A DNA stretch of 6,344 nt from an uncultured Erysipelotrichaceae bacterium (GTDB taxonomy: Bacteria > Bacillota_I > Bacilli_A > Erysipelotrichales > Erysipelotrichaceae): assembly GCA_937893115.1 (NCBI GenBank), contig CALBGK010000002.1, positions 1 through 6,344 of the forward strand, written 5' to 3'. This document shows positions 1 to 5,861 of this stretch, piece after piece. The notes under the pieces are model-generated. The model ran no database searches. It saw only the letters and a list, made by a program, of their open reading frames with translations, and was not told where the DNA came from. The translations under genes and the position numbers were made by a program. Position 1 is the stretch's first letter; every line of letters begins with the position of its first letter.

Positions 1-406
1 GAATATTGCCTACACCCTTAAAGCCATAAGTAAAATCATAGCCACAGACTAAAGTTTTAAGATTTAATTTATTAATCAAACCTTTTAAGAATAGATGATG
101 TTCAAGATTAGCTAATTCTTTAGAAAATTTAAAGACTATACAATAGTCGATATCATAGGTCTCTATAATCTTTAAACGACTATCAAAGTCTTGTATATGT
201 CCTTGACTCTTACCCTCGTTGATAACTTCATAAGGATCAGGATAAAAAGTTATTAAGGCTGTCTTATAGCCATCTTTTTTTAATCCCTTGGTCTTTTTAA
301 TGAGAGCTTGATGTCCGATATGAAGACCATCAAAATAACCTATACAGGCAATAAGAGGATGATTGATATAGATATCATCATGAATATCCAAATAGATAGT
401 CTGCAT
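1..406 (-). CDS. ribF: Bifunctional riboflavin kinase / FAD synthetase RibF, N-terminal part (cut by window edge)
   Basis: RibF phosphorylates riboflavin to FMN and adenylylates FMN to FAD in the cytoplasm. The ATG lies at 406-404 on the minus strand and 135 codons are visible before the window ends, covering most of the N-terminal nucleotidyltransferase (FAD synthetase) domain; the C-terminal riboflavin kinase domain is outside. Visible motifs: GYFDGLHIGH at residues 23-32 (the HxGH nucleotide-binding signature, usually GxFDGxHxGH), TFYPDP at 53-58 (many homologues have TFxPHP) and GYDFTYGFKGVGN at 122-134 (family pattern GxDFxFGxxxxG). The start overlaps the truB stop as TAATG and is preceded at 8 nt by a purine-rich Shine-Dalgarno inside truB, so it is probably translationally coupled to truB. 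The truB-ribF pairing is common in Bacteria and supports the call. Confidence 0.93.
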   Translation of the reverse strand, partial: MQTIYLDIHDDIYINHPLIACIGYFDGLHIGHQALIKKTKGLKKDGYKTALITFYPDPYEVINEGKSQGHIQDFDSRLKIIETYDIDYCIVFKFSKELANLEHHLFLKGLINKLNLKTLVCGYDFTYGFKGVGNI

Positions 407-1257
407 TAAAAAAGCCCCCTTTTAGAATAATATAGGCCATCTCTATATTCATAGATAGCTAAAACTTCGTCATCTTTGACTAGTGCGATAGGTGATTTAG
501 GAGCATCCAGTTTTAATGCCTTACCATTTTTGACATCTTTTACCAATCTTTCATCACATTCGATAATAGGATAGCGATATTTTATTAGATCGATGAGAGG
601 ATGAAAATGGATATTGCCATTTTCTACTTCTTCTAAGCTATCACAATCTTCTACTCTAACTTCATCAACCATAGTTCTTCTTAAATCACTGAGCGTAGCT
701 TCAATATTAAACTTAGCTAAGATATCTCTAGCTAAAGTGCGAATATAGGTACCACTAGAGACCTTAACTCTAAATGTCATCTTTTTATCATTGAGATTTA
801 ATAAATATATTTCTGATACTTCTATCTCTCTTAAAGGTATTTCTACTTCTTGGCCAGCTCTTTGATATTCGTATAATTTCTTGCCCCTCACCTTAATAGC
901 AGATGTAAGTGGTGGCCTTTGTAAGGACTTGCCCTTAAAGGAATTGAGCGTAGTTATCATCTCTTCTTCACTAGGGACATTATATGAATCTTGAAAAGAT
1001 ACTATCTTTCCATCAATATCTAAAGTATCCGTCGTATATCCAAAATCAACTGTAGCGACATATTCTTTATAAGCAGTAGTCAAAAAACTATTGGCCTTGC
1101 AAGTCTTGTCAAATAAGATAATCATCACCCCTGTGGCATTGGGATCTAAGGTACCAGTATGACCTATAGCCTTAGTATTTAAGACCTTGCGCATCTTGTA
1201 ACATAAATCAAATGATGTAATTCCCTTTGGTTTATCAATAAAACATACATTTTGCAT
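406..1257 (-). CDS. truB: tRNA pseudouridine(55) synthase TruB
   Basis: TruB isomerises U55 to pseudouridine in the T-loop of tRNAs, in the cytoplasm. The 283-residue product has near-normal family length. Motifs in order: DKPKGITSFD at 8-17; GHTGTLDPNATG at 32-43 with the catalytic Asp38 (E. coli D48); KEYVA at 64-68, whose Tyr66 matches E. coli Y76; QRPPLTSAIKVRGKKLYEY at 113-131; SSGTYIRTLARD at 167-178 with Arg173 matching E. coli R181. A C-terminal PUA-like region follows. Thr118 stands where many TruB proteins have Tyr in the PPMYSAxK motif. The ATG at 1257 is only 7 codons ahead of the conserved DKP motif, so no later start is plausible. It is the first gene of a truB-ribF unit, divergent from ttcA, with a perfect extended -10 element immediately upstream and no Shine-Dalgarno, suggesting a leaderless mRNA. 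The stop overlaps ribF as TAATG. Confidence 0.97.
   Translation of the reverse strand: MQNVCFIDKPKGITSFDLCYKMRKVLNTKAIGHTGTLDPNATGVMIILFDKTCKANSFLTTAYKEYVATVDFGYTTDTLDIDGKIVSFQDSYNVPSEEEMITTLNSFKGKSLQRPPLTSAIKVRGKKLYEYQRAGQEVEIPLREIEVSEIYLLNLNDKKMTFRVKVSSGTYIRTLARDILAKFNIEATLSDLRRTMVDEVRVEDCDSLEEVENGNIHFHPLIDLIKYRYPIIECDERLVKDVKNGKALKLDAPKSPIALVKDDEVLAIYEYRDGLYYSKRGLF
415..422 (-). promoter_or_regulatory. Shine-Dalgarno of ribF inside the truB 3' end
   Basis: On the minus strand this reads AAAGGGGG, 8 nt before the ribF ATG. It sits in the last codons of truB (Lys-Arg-Gly-Leu-Phe). The flanking bases could form a small AAAAG/CTTTT stem with a GGGG loop that includes the site; at 5 bp and AT-rich, this stem is probably too weak to matter much. 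Confidence 0.6.
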
Positions 1258-1264
1258 ATTTTTT

Positions 1265-1273
1265 ATTATAACA
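1265..1273 (-). promoter_or_regulatory. Extended -10 promoter of truB (leaderless)
   Basis: On the minus strand the bases read TGTTATAAT, a perfect TGn-TATAAT extended -10 element. Seven bases (1264-1258) separate it from the truB ATG at 1257. The expected start point, 7 nt past the hexamer, therefore falls at about 1259-1257, on or within two bases of the start codon. No good -35 hexamer is seen at 16-18 bp, which extended -10 promoters do not require. Because the region upstream is the oppositely oriented ttcA, truB's promoter must lie here or inside ttcA. Confidence 0.75.
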
Positions 1274-1275
1274 TA

Positions 1276-1295
1276 GATAAAATGCGATAAAATGG
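1276..1295. repeat. Two tandem 10-bp repeats in the divergent promoter region
   Basis: The units at 1276-1285 and 1286-1295 read GATAAAATGC and GATAAAATGG, identical at 9 of 10 positions and spaced one helical turn apart. Each contains TAAAAT, so they could be duplicated -10 hexamers for ttcA or a binding site for a regulator acting on both divergent genes. Which of these applies cannot be told from sequence. Confidence 0.55.
1288..1293 (+). promoter_or_regulatory. Candidate -10 element of ttcA (leaderless)
   Basis: TAAAAT (one mismatch to TATAAT) lies 6 bases before the ttcA ATG at 1300, so the expected transcription start would be the A of the start codon. A second TAAAAT at 1278-1283 would give a leader of about 10 nt. 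Neither has a convincing -35 (the best, TTATAA at 1266-1271, matches three positions). There is no clear Shine-Dalgarno before this ATG. Confidence 0.45.
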
Positions 1296-1299
1296 ATAT

Positions 1300-1926
1300 A
1301 TGTCTGTAAAAAGAGTTTTGGCGAAAGTCAGAAAAGCTGACTTAGAATATGATTTAATCAACGATGGCGATTACATCGGTGTCGGTTTAAGCGGCGGTAA
1401 AGATTCATCTTTACTCTTATATCTCTTACATCTATATCAATACTTAGCAGCAGGTAGCCTAGACAAGAATTTTAAGATAATAGGTATTCATATTGACCTC
1501 AATTTCGGTGAAGAAGACTTTAAACCTGTTGCCGATTTCTTTAAAAGATATGATATCCACCTTTATGAAGAAAAGAGTCTAGTTGCTGATATCTTAAAGC
1601 GTAATCTCAAAAATGATAAGATACAATGCAGTCTTTGTTCGACACTTAAAAAAGGAGCTGTCATCAAGGCCGGGAAAATGCTAGGCTGTAATAAGATAGC
1701 CTTTGGTCATCATGCGGACGATGCCATTGAGACCTTGCTTCTTAATATGATATATGGGGGAAGAATCGCGACCTTTGATCCTAAAATGCATCTAGACCGT
1801 GAAGATATAACCTTCATTCGTCCTTTTATATTACTTCATAGCATCTATCATACATATCCTCAAGCGAAAGAAAATTTCCTCTTGGCTTTGCATAATACTG
1901 ATAAAGTAAATCTCTTTAAGAAATAA
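1300..1926 (+). CDS. ttcA: TtcA-family tRNA 2-thiocytidine synthetase, apparently internally deleted
   Basis: TtcA thiolates C32 of certain tRNAs using ATP and an iron-sulfur cluster. The 208-residue product shows the PP-loop ATPase motif SGGKDS at 31-36, a CxxC at Cys110 and Cys113 within CSLCSTLKKG, and GHHADDAIETLLLNMIYGG at 136-154, all characteristic of TtcA. After FIRPFIL (172-178) the family normally continues with a REKDI-type helix and a segment containing the third cluster cysteine (E. coli Cys222, in PCNLCG). Here FIRPFIL is followed at once by LHSIYHTYP and a TtcA-like C-terminal helix ending NLF, so about 36 residues are missing relative to E. coli TtcA, in frame. The ATG at 1300 gives a family-like N terminus (KVRKADLEYDLI). 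It is the only plus-strand gene here, divergent from truB and convergent with the antiporter. Family assignment is firm; activity is doubtful, and an unrelated substrate is possible. Confidence 0.85.
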   Translation: MSVKRVLAKVRKADLEYDLINDGDYIGVGLSGGKDSSLLLYLLHLYQYLAAGSLDKNFKIIGIHIDLNFGEEDFKPVADFFKRYDIHLYEEKSLVADILKRNLKNDKIQCSLCSTLKKGAVIKAGKMLGCNKIAFGHHADDAIETLLLNMIYGGRIATFDPKMHLDREDITFIRPFILLHSIYHTYPQAKENFLLALHNTDKVNLFKK

Positions 1927-2877
1927 TTAGCCTAAGATCACTGTTCTTAAGACGTATAAGGCATAGATAGCTACAAATATAAAACCTTGATATCTAACCA
2001 TCTTATATCTCTTTTTGATAAAAGGAATAATCAAGAATATTGCACACATCACTATCAATAATATTAAGTCAAAGTTATATGATACAGCATAATTGATAGG
2101 ACTGATAATCGATGAGACACCTAATATCAAAACAATATTAAAGATATTAGAACCGATAATATTGCCGATAGCTATATCGACAACACCTTTTTTTGTAGCG
2201 GTAATTGAAGTTACTAACTCTGGCAAAGAAGTAGCGACAGATACCAGTGTAACACTGATAAGCTTTTCTGAAATACCGATGGCTGTAGCTAGAGTAGTTG
2301 TATTATCAACGACAAAGTCACCACCGAATTTCAAAGCGACAATACCGATAATAATATAGATTAGAGCCTTAGAGACACTCATCTCTACTTCACTTTCCTC
2401 ATCACTTGTATCCGTCTTTTTCGCCATATAGATATTATAGAAAAGATATAAGGCGCAAATAGTGATGAGTATGATACCTTCAGTTCTTGAAATGATATGA
2501 GAATTATCATTATTAGCCATGAATAATAATATCACTGTCACTATCAGCATGAAAGGATTTTCAATTTTAGCCGTCGACTTCTTAAAAGGCAAGTCATTGA
2601 TAATGGCACAAATACCAAGTATCAATAAGAGATTAGCGATATTACTGCCGACGACATTACCGATTGAAAGGTCAGAAAAGCCTTCAAGGGCAGCTGAAGC
2701 AGAAACCATCAATTCTGGCATTGAAGTACCGATGGCGACAACCGTTAAACCGACAATAATCTTAGGAATGCCAAATTTGGCAGCTACTGCACTAGCACCA
2801 TCAACTAAAATATCTGCTCCTTTAATCAAAAGAATAAAGCCGATAATGATACCTATAATATTTATTAATATATCCAT
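1927..2877 (-). CDS. Calcium/sodium antiporter, CaCA superfamily (YrbG-like)
   Basis: This is an integral membrane exchanger predicted to move Ca2+ out against Na+ (cation specificity is inferred from the family). The 316 residues have the family's usual length and show the internal duplication expected. The first alpha repeat has GLTVVAIGTSMPEL at 43-56 and GNVVGSN at 73-79; the second has VTLVSVATSLPELVTS at 209-224 and GNIIGSN at 238-244. The two Glu of the PEL motifs (55 and 220) are the expected ion ligands. About ten hydrophobic segments are visible, with a charged acidic loop at roughly 153-169 between the halves. The second repeat reads VATS where the first has IGTS. The ATG follows the pyrE stop by one base, with only a weak GGAAG about 11 nt upstream, so it is probably translated by coupling and transcribed with the pyr genes. 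Its stop abuts that of convergent ttcA. Confidence 0.95.
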   Translation of the reverse strand: MDILINIIGIIIGFILLIKGADILVDGASAVAAKFGIPKIIVGLTVVAIGTSMPELMVSASAALEGFSDLSIGNVVGSNIANLLLILGICAIINDLPFKKSTAKIENPFMLIVTVILLFMANNDNSHIISRTEGIILITICALYLFYNIYMAKKTDTSDEESEVEMSVSKALIYIIIGIVALKFGGDFVVDNTTTLATAIGISEKLISVTLVSVATSLPELVTSITATKKGVVDIAIGNIIGSNIFNIVLILGVSSIISPINYAVSYNFDLILLIVMCAIFLIIPFIKKRYKMVRYQGFIFVAIYALYVLRTVILG

Positions 2878-2878
2878 T

Positions 2879-3505
2879 TTAATTTATACTTCCATACATC
2901 TTATAATAATCATCAAGTCTTTGAATCATCTCTTGGCTTAGTTTACCCTTAGATTCAAGATATTCTCTAACTTCTTTCATCGATACGATACAAGCTGTAT
3001 CAAAACCATAAGTGTCCTTAATTTCTTCTAGGGCACTTTTTTCACCCTTGCCCTTTTCATTGCGATTTAAAGAAACCATCAAACCAACTATCTTGACATT
3101 AGCGGCGCTTAAGACCTTAGGAACAGTCTCTTCCATCGACTTGCCTGAAGTGGTGACATCTTCTATCATGATTACTCTTTCACCATCTTTTAAGGCATGT
3201 CCTAGTAAGCCGCCCTTGTCAGCTCCATGGTCCTTTATCTCCTTGCGGTCACTAGTATATTTAACTTTTTTATTATAGAGCTTACTGAAAGCTATACAAG
3301 TAGCAACAGCGATAGGTATACCCTTATAGGCTGGACCAAATAAGACATCAAAGTCTAGGCCATACTTCTCTTTGATAGCCATGGCATAAAATTCACCAAG
3401 CTTTTCTAATTGAAAGCCATCTTCATAAGCGCCTGCATTCATGAAAAATGAGCTTTTACGACCTGATTTAAGTGTGAAGTCACCAAATTTTAAGCATAAA
3501 TTCAA
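2879..3505 (-). CDS. pyrE: Orotate phosphoribosyltransferase PyrE, with frame-disrupted N terminus
   Basis: PyrE transfers phosphoribose from PRPP to orotate, giving OMP, the fifth step to UMP. The open frame, 208 residues from a TTG at 3505, carries LKFGDFTLKSGRKSSFF, FGPAYKGIPIAV, the catalytic-loop pattern DRKEIKDHG and the PRPP motif MIEDVTTSGKS. It resembles the E. coli-type PyrE. There is no ATG in this frame: a TAA lies at 3532-3530. The normal N terminus, MEKYKQDFIEFML, is present in a different frame from the ATG at 3530 (see separate entry). Alignment to E. coli PyrE suggests loss of 14 nt, which shifts the frame. The TTG has an AGGA 5 nt upstream and might allow reinitiation, giving a protein lacking the first helix. 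It is equally fair to call this a pseudogene or an assembly error. Its position between pyrF and the antiporter confirms identity. Confidence 0.85.
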   Translation of the reverse strand: MNLCLKFGDFTLKSGRKSSFFMNAGAYEDGFQLEKLGEFYAMAIKEKYGLDFDVLFGPAYKGIPIAVATCIAFSKLYNKKVKYTSDRKEIKDHGADKGGLLGHALKDGERVIMIEDVTTSGKSMEETVPKVLSAANVKIVGLMVSLNRNEKGKGEKSALEEIKDTYGFDTACIVSMKEVREYLESKGKLSQEMIQRLDDYYKMYGSIN

Positions 3506-3530
3506 TAAAATCCTGTTTATACTTTTCCAT
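3480..3530 (-). pseudogene. pyrE: Original pyrE start and N-terminal codons, now out of frame
   Basis: From the ATG at 3530-3528 the minus strand encodes MEKYKQDFIEFML, closely matching the start of E. coli PyrE (MKPYQRQFIEFAL), then KIW and a TGA at 3482-3480. The ATG overlaps the pyrF TAA as TAATG, the same arrangement used at the pyrD/pyrF and truB/ribF junctions, so it is the ancestral start. The rest of PyrE continues one frame over, beginning at LKFGDF. The full ancestral gene would span 2879-3530. Confidence 0.85.
3511..3514 (-). promoter_or_regulatory. AGGA that could serve a TTG restart of pyrE
   Basis: On the minus strand AGGA lies 5 nt before the TTG at 3505, the only common start codon between the upstream TAA (3532-3530) and the first conserved PyrE residues. 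It lies within the original coding region, so it may be chance. It is relevant only if truncated PyrE is really made. Confidence 0.25.
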
Positions 3531-4225
3531 TATCTCAACATCTCTTCTATTTCATCATAGGTCTTTTTAGGGTCAGCACTTCTAGTGATAGAGCGACCCA
3601 CAACAATATAATCAGAACCCATCTCTTTAGCATAAAGAGGTGTAGCTATACGCTTTTGGTCATCAGCGCTATCATCTCTTAGGCGAATGCCTGGGGTGAC
3701 AGTGATAAAGTCTTTGCCACAGATCTCATGAATCTTTTGTACTTCATGAACCGAACATACAACGCCATCAAGTCCAGCTTTCTTAGCATTTAAGGCATAG
3801 TGTAAGACGCAATCTAAGACTTCACCTTCAATCAATAATTCTTCATTCATGATCTCTTTAGTAGTTGAAGTAAGTTGTGTTACACCAATGCATAAAGGAA
3901 CATTACCATCGATTGCTCCTTCGCGTAAACCTTCCATCTCTGCCTTCATCATATTGATGCCACCAGCACAGTGTAAGTTGACAATATCAACACCTAATGC
4001 AGCTAAATTCTTCATGCCGCCCTTAACGGTATTAGGGATATCATGCAGTTTTAAGTCAAGAAAAATCTTATGTCCCATCTTCTTTATCTCTTTGATGATG
4101 TCAAGACCACAAGCATAAGTTAGTTCCATACCTATCTTGACATAGATAGGTTGGTGAAACTTAGAAATAAAAGCTAATGTTTCTTCACGAGAAGAAAAAT
4201 CTAAAGCGACTATTGTCTGTGTCAT
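3530..4225 (-). CDS. pyrF: Orotidine 5'-phosphate decarboxylase PyrF
   Basis: PyrF decarboxylates OMP to UMP, the last step of the pathway. The 231-residue product has the usual length for the bacterial group I enzyme, a TIM barrel. Active-site residues are visible: Asp9 in VALDFSS, Lys30 in VKIGMEL, and the DLKLHDIP signature at 57-64 giving Asp57, Lys59 and Asp62. The phosphate-binding end is VTPGIRLRDD at 176-185 and GRSIT at 210-214, with Arg211. The ATG at 4225 overlaps the pyrD TAA as TAATG and is preceded at 9 nt by a strong AGAAGGAG. Its own TAA overlaps the original pyrE ATG in the same way. All landmarks are intact. Confidence 0.98.
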   Translation of the reverse strand: MTQTIVALDFSSREETLAFISKFHQPIYVKIGMELTYACGLDIIKEIKKMGHKIFLDLKLHDIPNTVKGGMKNLAALGVDIVNLHCAGGINMMKAEMEGLREGAIDGNVPLCIGVTQLTSTTKEIMNEELLIEGEVLDCVLHYALNAKKAGLDGVVCSVHEVQKIHEICGKDFITVTPGIRLRDDSADDQKRIATPLYAKEMGSDYIVVGRSITRSADPKKTYDEIEEMLR

Positions 4226-5136
4226 TAATCTATGCTCCTTCTAATCGCATCCTTCAGCGATTTATAACCATATTTGATCAAAGTATCTGGCAAGTCTTCA
4301 ATAATCTCTTTGCATACCAAAGGATTAGAGAAATTAGCTGCCCCCACTTCTACTGCACTAGCTCCGGCATTTAAAAATTCTAATACATCTTCACTATTAG
4401 AAATACCACCGACACCAATAATAGGAAGTTTTGTAGCCTTAGCGACCTGATAGACCATTCTGATGGCCACCGGCTTGATACATGGACCAGATAAACCACC
4501 AGTAATATTGCCAAGTAGAGGTTTGCCACTTCTTAAATCTATCTTCATGCCCAACAAAGTATTGATGAGCACTAAACCATCAGCGCCTGCTTTTTCGACA
4601 GCTAAAGCGATAGAGACGATATCTGTCACATTAGGCGACAGTTTTACATATGTCGGCTTTTTGCTTACTTCCTTAGCCTTCTTAGTTATATTATAAGCTA
4701 ATTCAGGACTAGTACCTAAACCTATACCACCATGTTTAACATTAGGACAAGAGATATTTAATTCAAAGGCTTTGACTACCTCTTCATCATTTAAAGCTTT
4801 GATTACTTCTAGATACTCTTCTTCGCTCGCTCCAGCGACATTGGCGATAATTTCTGTATCATATTGAGCTAAGAATGGTAATTCATTTTCAATGATATGT
4901 TTAACACCCTTATTCTGTAAACCGATAGAGTTTAGCATGCCCATAGGCGTCTCAGCTATTCTAATGCCCTTATTGCCATAGCGCTCTAGAAGCGTAGCCG
5001 ACTTAATCGCGATGCCTCCTAAAATAGAAAGATCATAAAATTCAGCATATTCTCTGCCAAATCCAAAACAACCACTAGCGGGAATAATAGGATTTTTTAA
5101 ATGTAATCCTGGTAAATCAATACTTAAATCTATCAT
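4225..5136 (-). CDS. pyrD: Dihydroorotate dehydrogenase, class 1B catalytic subunit PyrD
   Basis: PyrD oxidises dihydroorotate to orotate with bound FMN; in class 1B the electrons pass through PyrK to NAD+. The 303-residue product starts [11 protein letters not shown] and shows [13 protein letters not shown] at 15-27, [19 protein letters not shown] at 51-69 (substrate and FMN contacts), [11 protein letters not shown] at 127-137 with the active-site Cys130, KLSPNVTD, and the FMN-phosphate region [19 protein letters not shown]. The frame is open upstream to an ATG at 5178, but I chose the ATG at 5136: it begins where the family begins, has an AGGAGAG 8 nt upstream, and forms an ATGA overlap with the pyrK stop. 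The longer version would add 14 non-homologous residues inside pyrK. The neighbouring pyrK confirms class 1B. Confidence 0.97.
   Translation of the reverse strand: MIDLSIDLPGLHLKNPIIPASGCFGFGREYAEFYDLSILGGIAIKSATLLERYGNKGIRIAETPMGMLNSIGLQNKGVKHIIENELPFLAQYDTEIIANVAGASEEEYLEVIKALNDEEVVKAFELNISCPNVKHGGIGLGTSPELAYNITKKAKEVSKKPTYVKLSPNVTDIVSIALAVEKAGADGLVLINTLLGMKIDLRSGKPLLGNITGGLSGPCIKPVAIRMVYQVAKATKLPIIGVGGISNSEDVLEFLNAGASAVEVGAANFSNPLVCKEIIEDLPDTLIKYGYKSLKDAIRRSID
4235..4242 (-). promoter_or_regulatory. Shine-Dalgarno of pyrF within pyrD
   Basis: AGAAGGAG on the minus strand, 9 nt before the pyrF ATG at 4225, encoded by the last Arg-Arg-Ser codons of pyrD. It confirms the ATG in the TAATG overlap as the start of pyrF. 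Confidence 0.75.
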
Positions 5137-5861
5137 AGTACAATCTCTCCTATCGCAAATACTGGACCATCCTTGCATACGCGATAAGCCTTGTGGTCAC
5201 TTCCTTCAACTACACAACCCATGCAGGCACCAACCCCACAAGCCATGCGTTGTTCAAGCGATAAATAGCCTCTTTTATATTTACTGCTCAATCCCTTCAG
5301 CATGCCCATAGGTCCGCAAGCCATGATGAAGTCATTTTCAATGCCTAATTCTTCAATAGCTTTGATGACATTACCATGATAGCCATAAGTTCCATCGTCT
5401 GTAGTGATGATGGTCCTAATATTTAAAGCCTTAAATTCTTCTTCTAAGATGACTTGTTCACGATTTAAAAATCCTAAGACTACCGTGACATCTTTACCCA
5501 TCTTTTGATATTGCTTAGACAGTTCATAGAGTGGTGGTACACCAATACCACCACCGATAATTAATATAGAACTATCTTCTATATCCATAGGAAAGCCATT
5601 GCCTAAAGGTCCTAAGATAGATATTTCTTTGTTCATCTTAGACATAGCCTTAGTCCCCTCACCAACTATCTTATAAATGAGCGTTATTGTCCCATCATCA
5701 ATTGAAGCTATTGAGATAGGTCGACGAAGAAAGAAATTAGGAACTTCTACTTCGACAAATTGACCAGCCTTGGCTTTTGAAGCTATCTTTGTCTTGATGT
5801 GCATGGCATAGATGTCTTTAGCTAGTTTTTGATTGCTTATAATCTCAGCCTTTTCTAACAT
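5133..5861 (-). CDS. pyrK: Dihydroorotate dehydrogenase electron-transfer subunit PyrK
   Basis: PyrK carries FAD and a [2Fe-2S] cluster and passes electrons from PyrD's FMN to NAD+ in a PyrD2PyrK2 complex. The 242 residues show a ferredoxin-reductase-like fold: an N-terminal barrel ending in FLRRPISIA at 44-52 (FAD-binding RxPxS), an NAD-binding part starting at GGGIGVPP 103-110, CGPMGML at 182-188, and the cluster ligands Cys208, Cys213, Cys216 and Cys229 in the order C-x4-C-x2-C-x12-C. The ATG at 5861 overlaps the carB TAG by 7 nt and has a GGAGAAG upstream. The TGA stop overlaps the pyrD ATG as ATGA, which favours coordinated synthesis of the two subunits. This is the only TGA stop in the window and shows that TGA is not a sense codon here. 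Confidence 0.98.
   Translation of the reverse strand: MLEKAEIISNQKLAKDIYAMHIKTKIASKAKAGQFVEVEVPNFFLRRPISIASIDDGTITLIYKIVGEGTKAMSKMNKEISILGPLGNGFPMDIEDSSILIIGGGIGVPPLYELSKQYQKMGKDVTVVLGFLNREQVILEEEFKALNIRTIITTDDGTYGYHGNVIKAIEELGIENDFIMACGPMGMLKGLSSKYKRGYLSLEQRMACGVGACMGCVVEGSDHKAYRVCKDGPVFAIGEIVL
5145..5151 (-). promoter_or_regulatory. Shine-Dalgarno that sets the pyrD start
   Basis: AGGAGAG on the minus strand lies 8 nt before the ATG at 5136, inside the end of pyrK. It decides between this start and the in-frame ATG at 5178. Confidence 0.75.

Noticed and set aside
406..430. AAAAGGGGGCTTTTTT at the truB/ribF junction as an intrinsic terminator
   Set aside because: The stem is only 5 bp and AT-rich; the G run is better explained as the ribF Shine-Dalgarno.
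1861..1884. Imperfect palindrome near the ttcA 3' end as a terminator
   Set aside because: It has internal mismatches, an AT-rich stem, no T run, and encodes part of the conserved C-terminal helix.
2093..2359. Plus-strand open frames opposite the antiporter (also 2519-2941)
   Set aside because: They are antisense to a gene with clear family motifs and show low-complexity Ile/Thr/Ser-rich products typical of shadows of membrane-protein coding sequence.
3488..3500. Programmed +1 frameshift in pyrE
   Set aside because: The local bases (ATG CTT AAA ATT) do not match a known +1 shift site, shifting would still leave the protein about four residues short of the family, and PyrE is not known to use recoding. 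A deletion explains both the frame and the gap.
3012..4374. Plus-strand open frames opposite pyrE, pyrF and pyrD (3012-3278, 3849-4118, 4177-4374)
   Set aside because: No recognisable domain, no convincing ribosome site, and all are antisense to strongly conserved enzymes.
4463..4696. Plus-strand open frames opposite pyrD and carB (also 5916-6167)
   Set aside because: Antisense shadows without motifs or start signals.
5137..5178. Longer pyrD starting at the ATG at 5178
   Set aside because: It adds 14 residues with no family similarity, lies inside the end of pyrK, and lacks the Shine-Dalgarno and ATGA overlap that support 5136.
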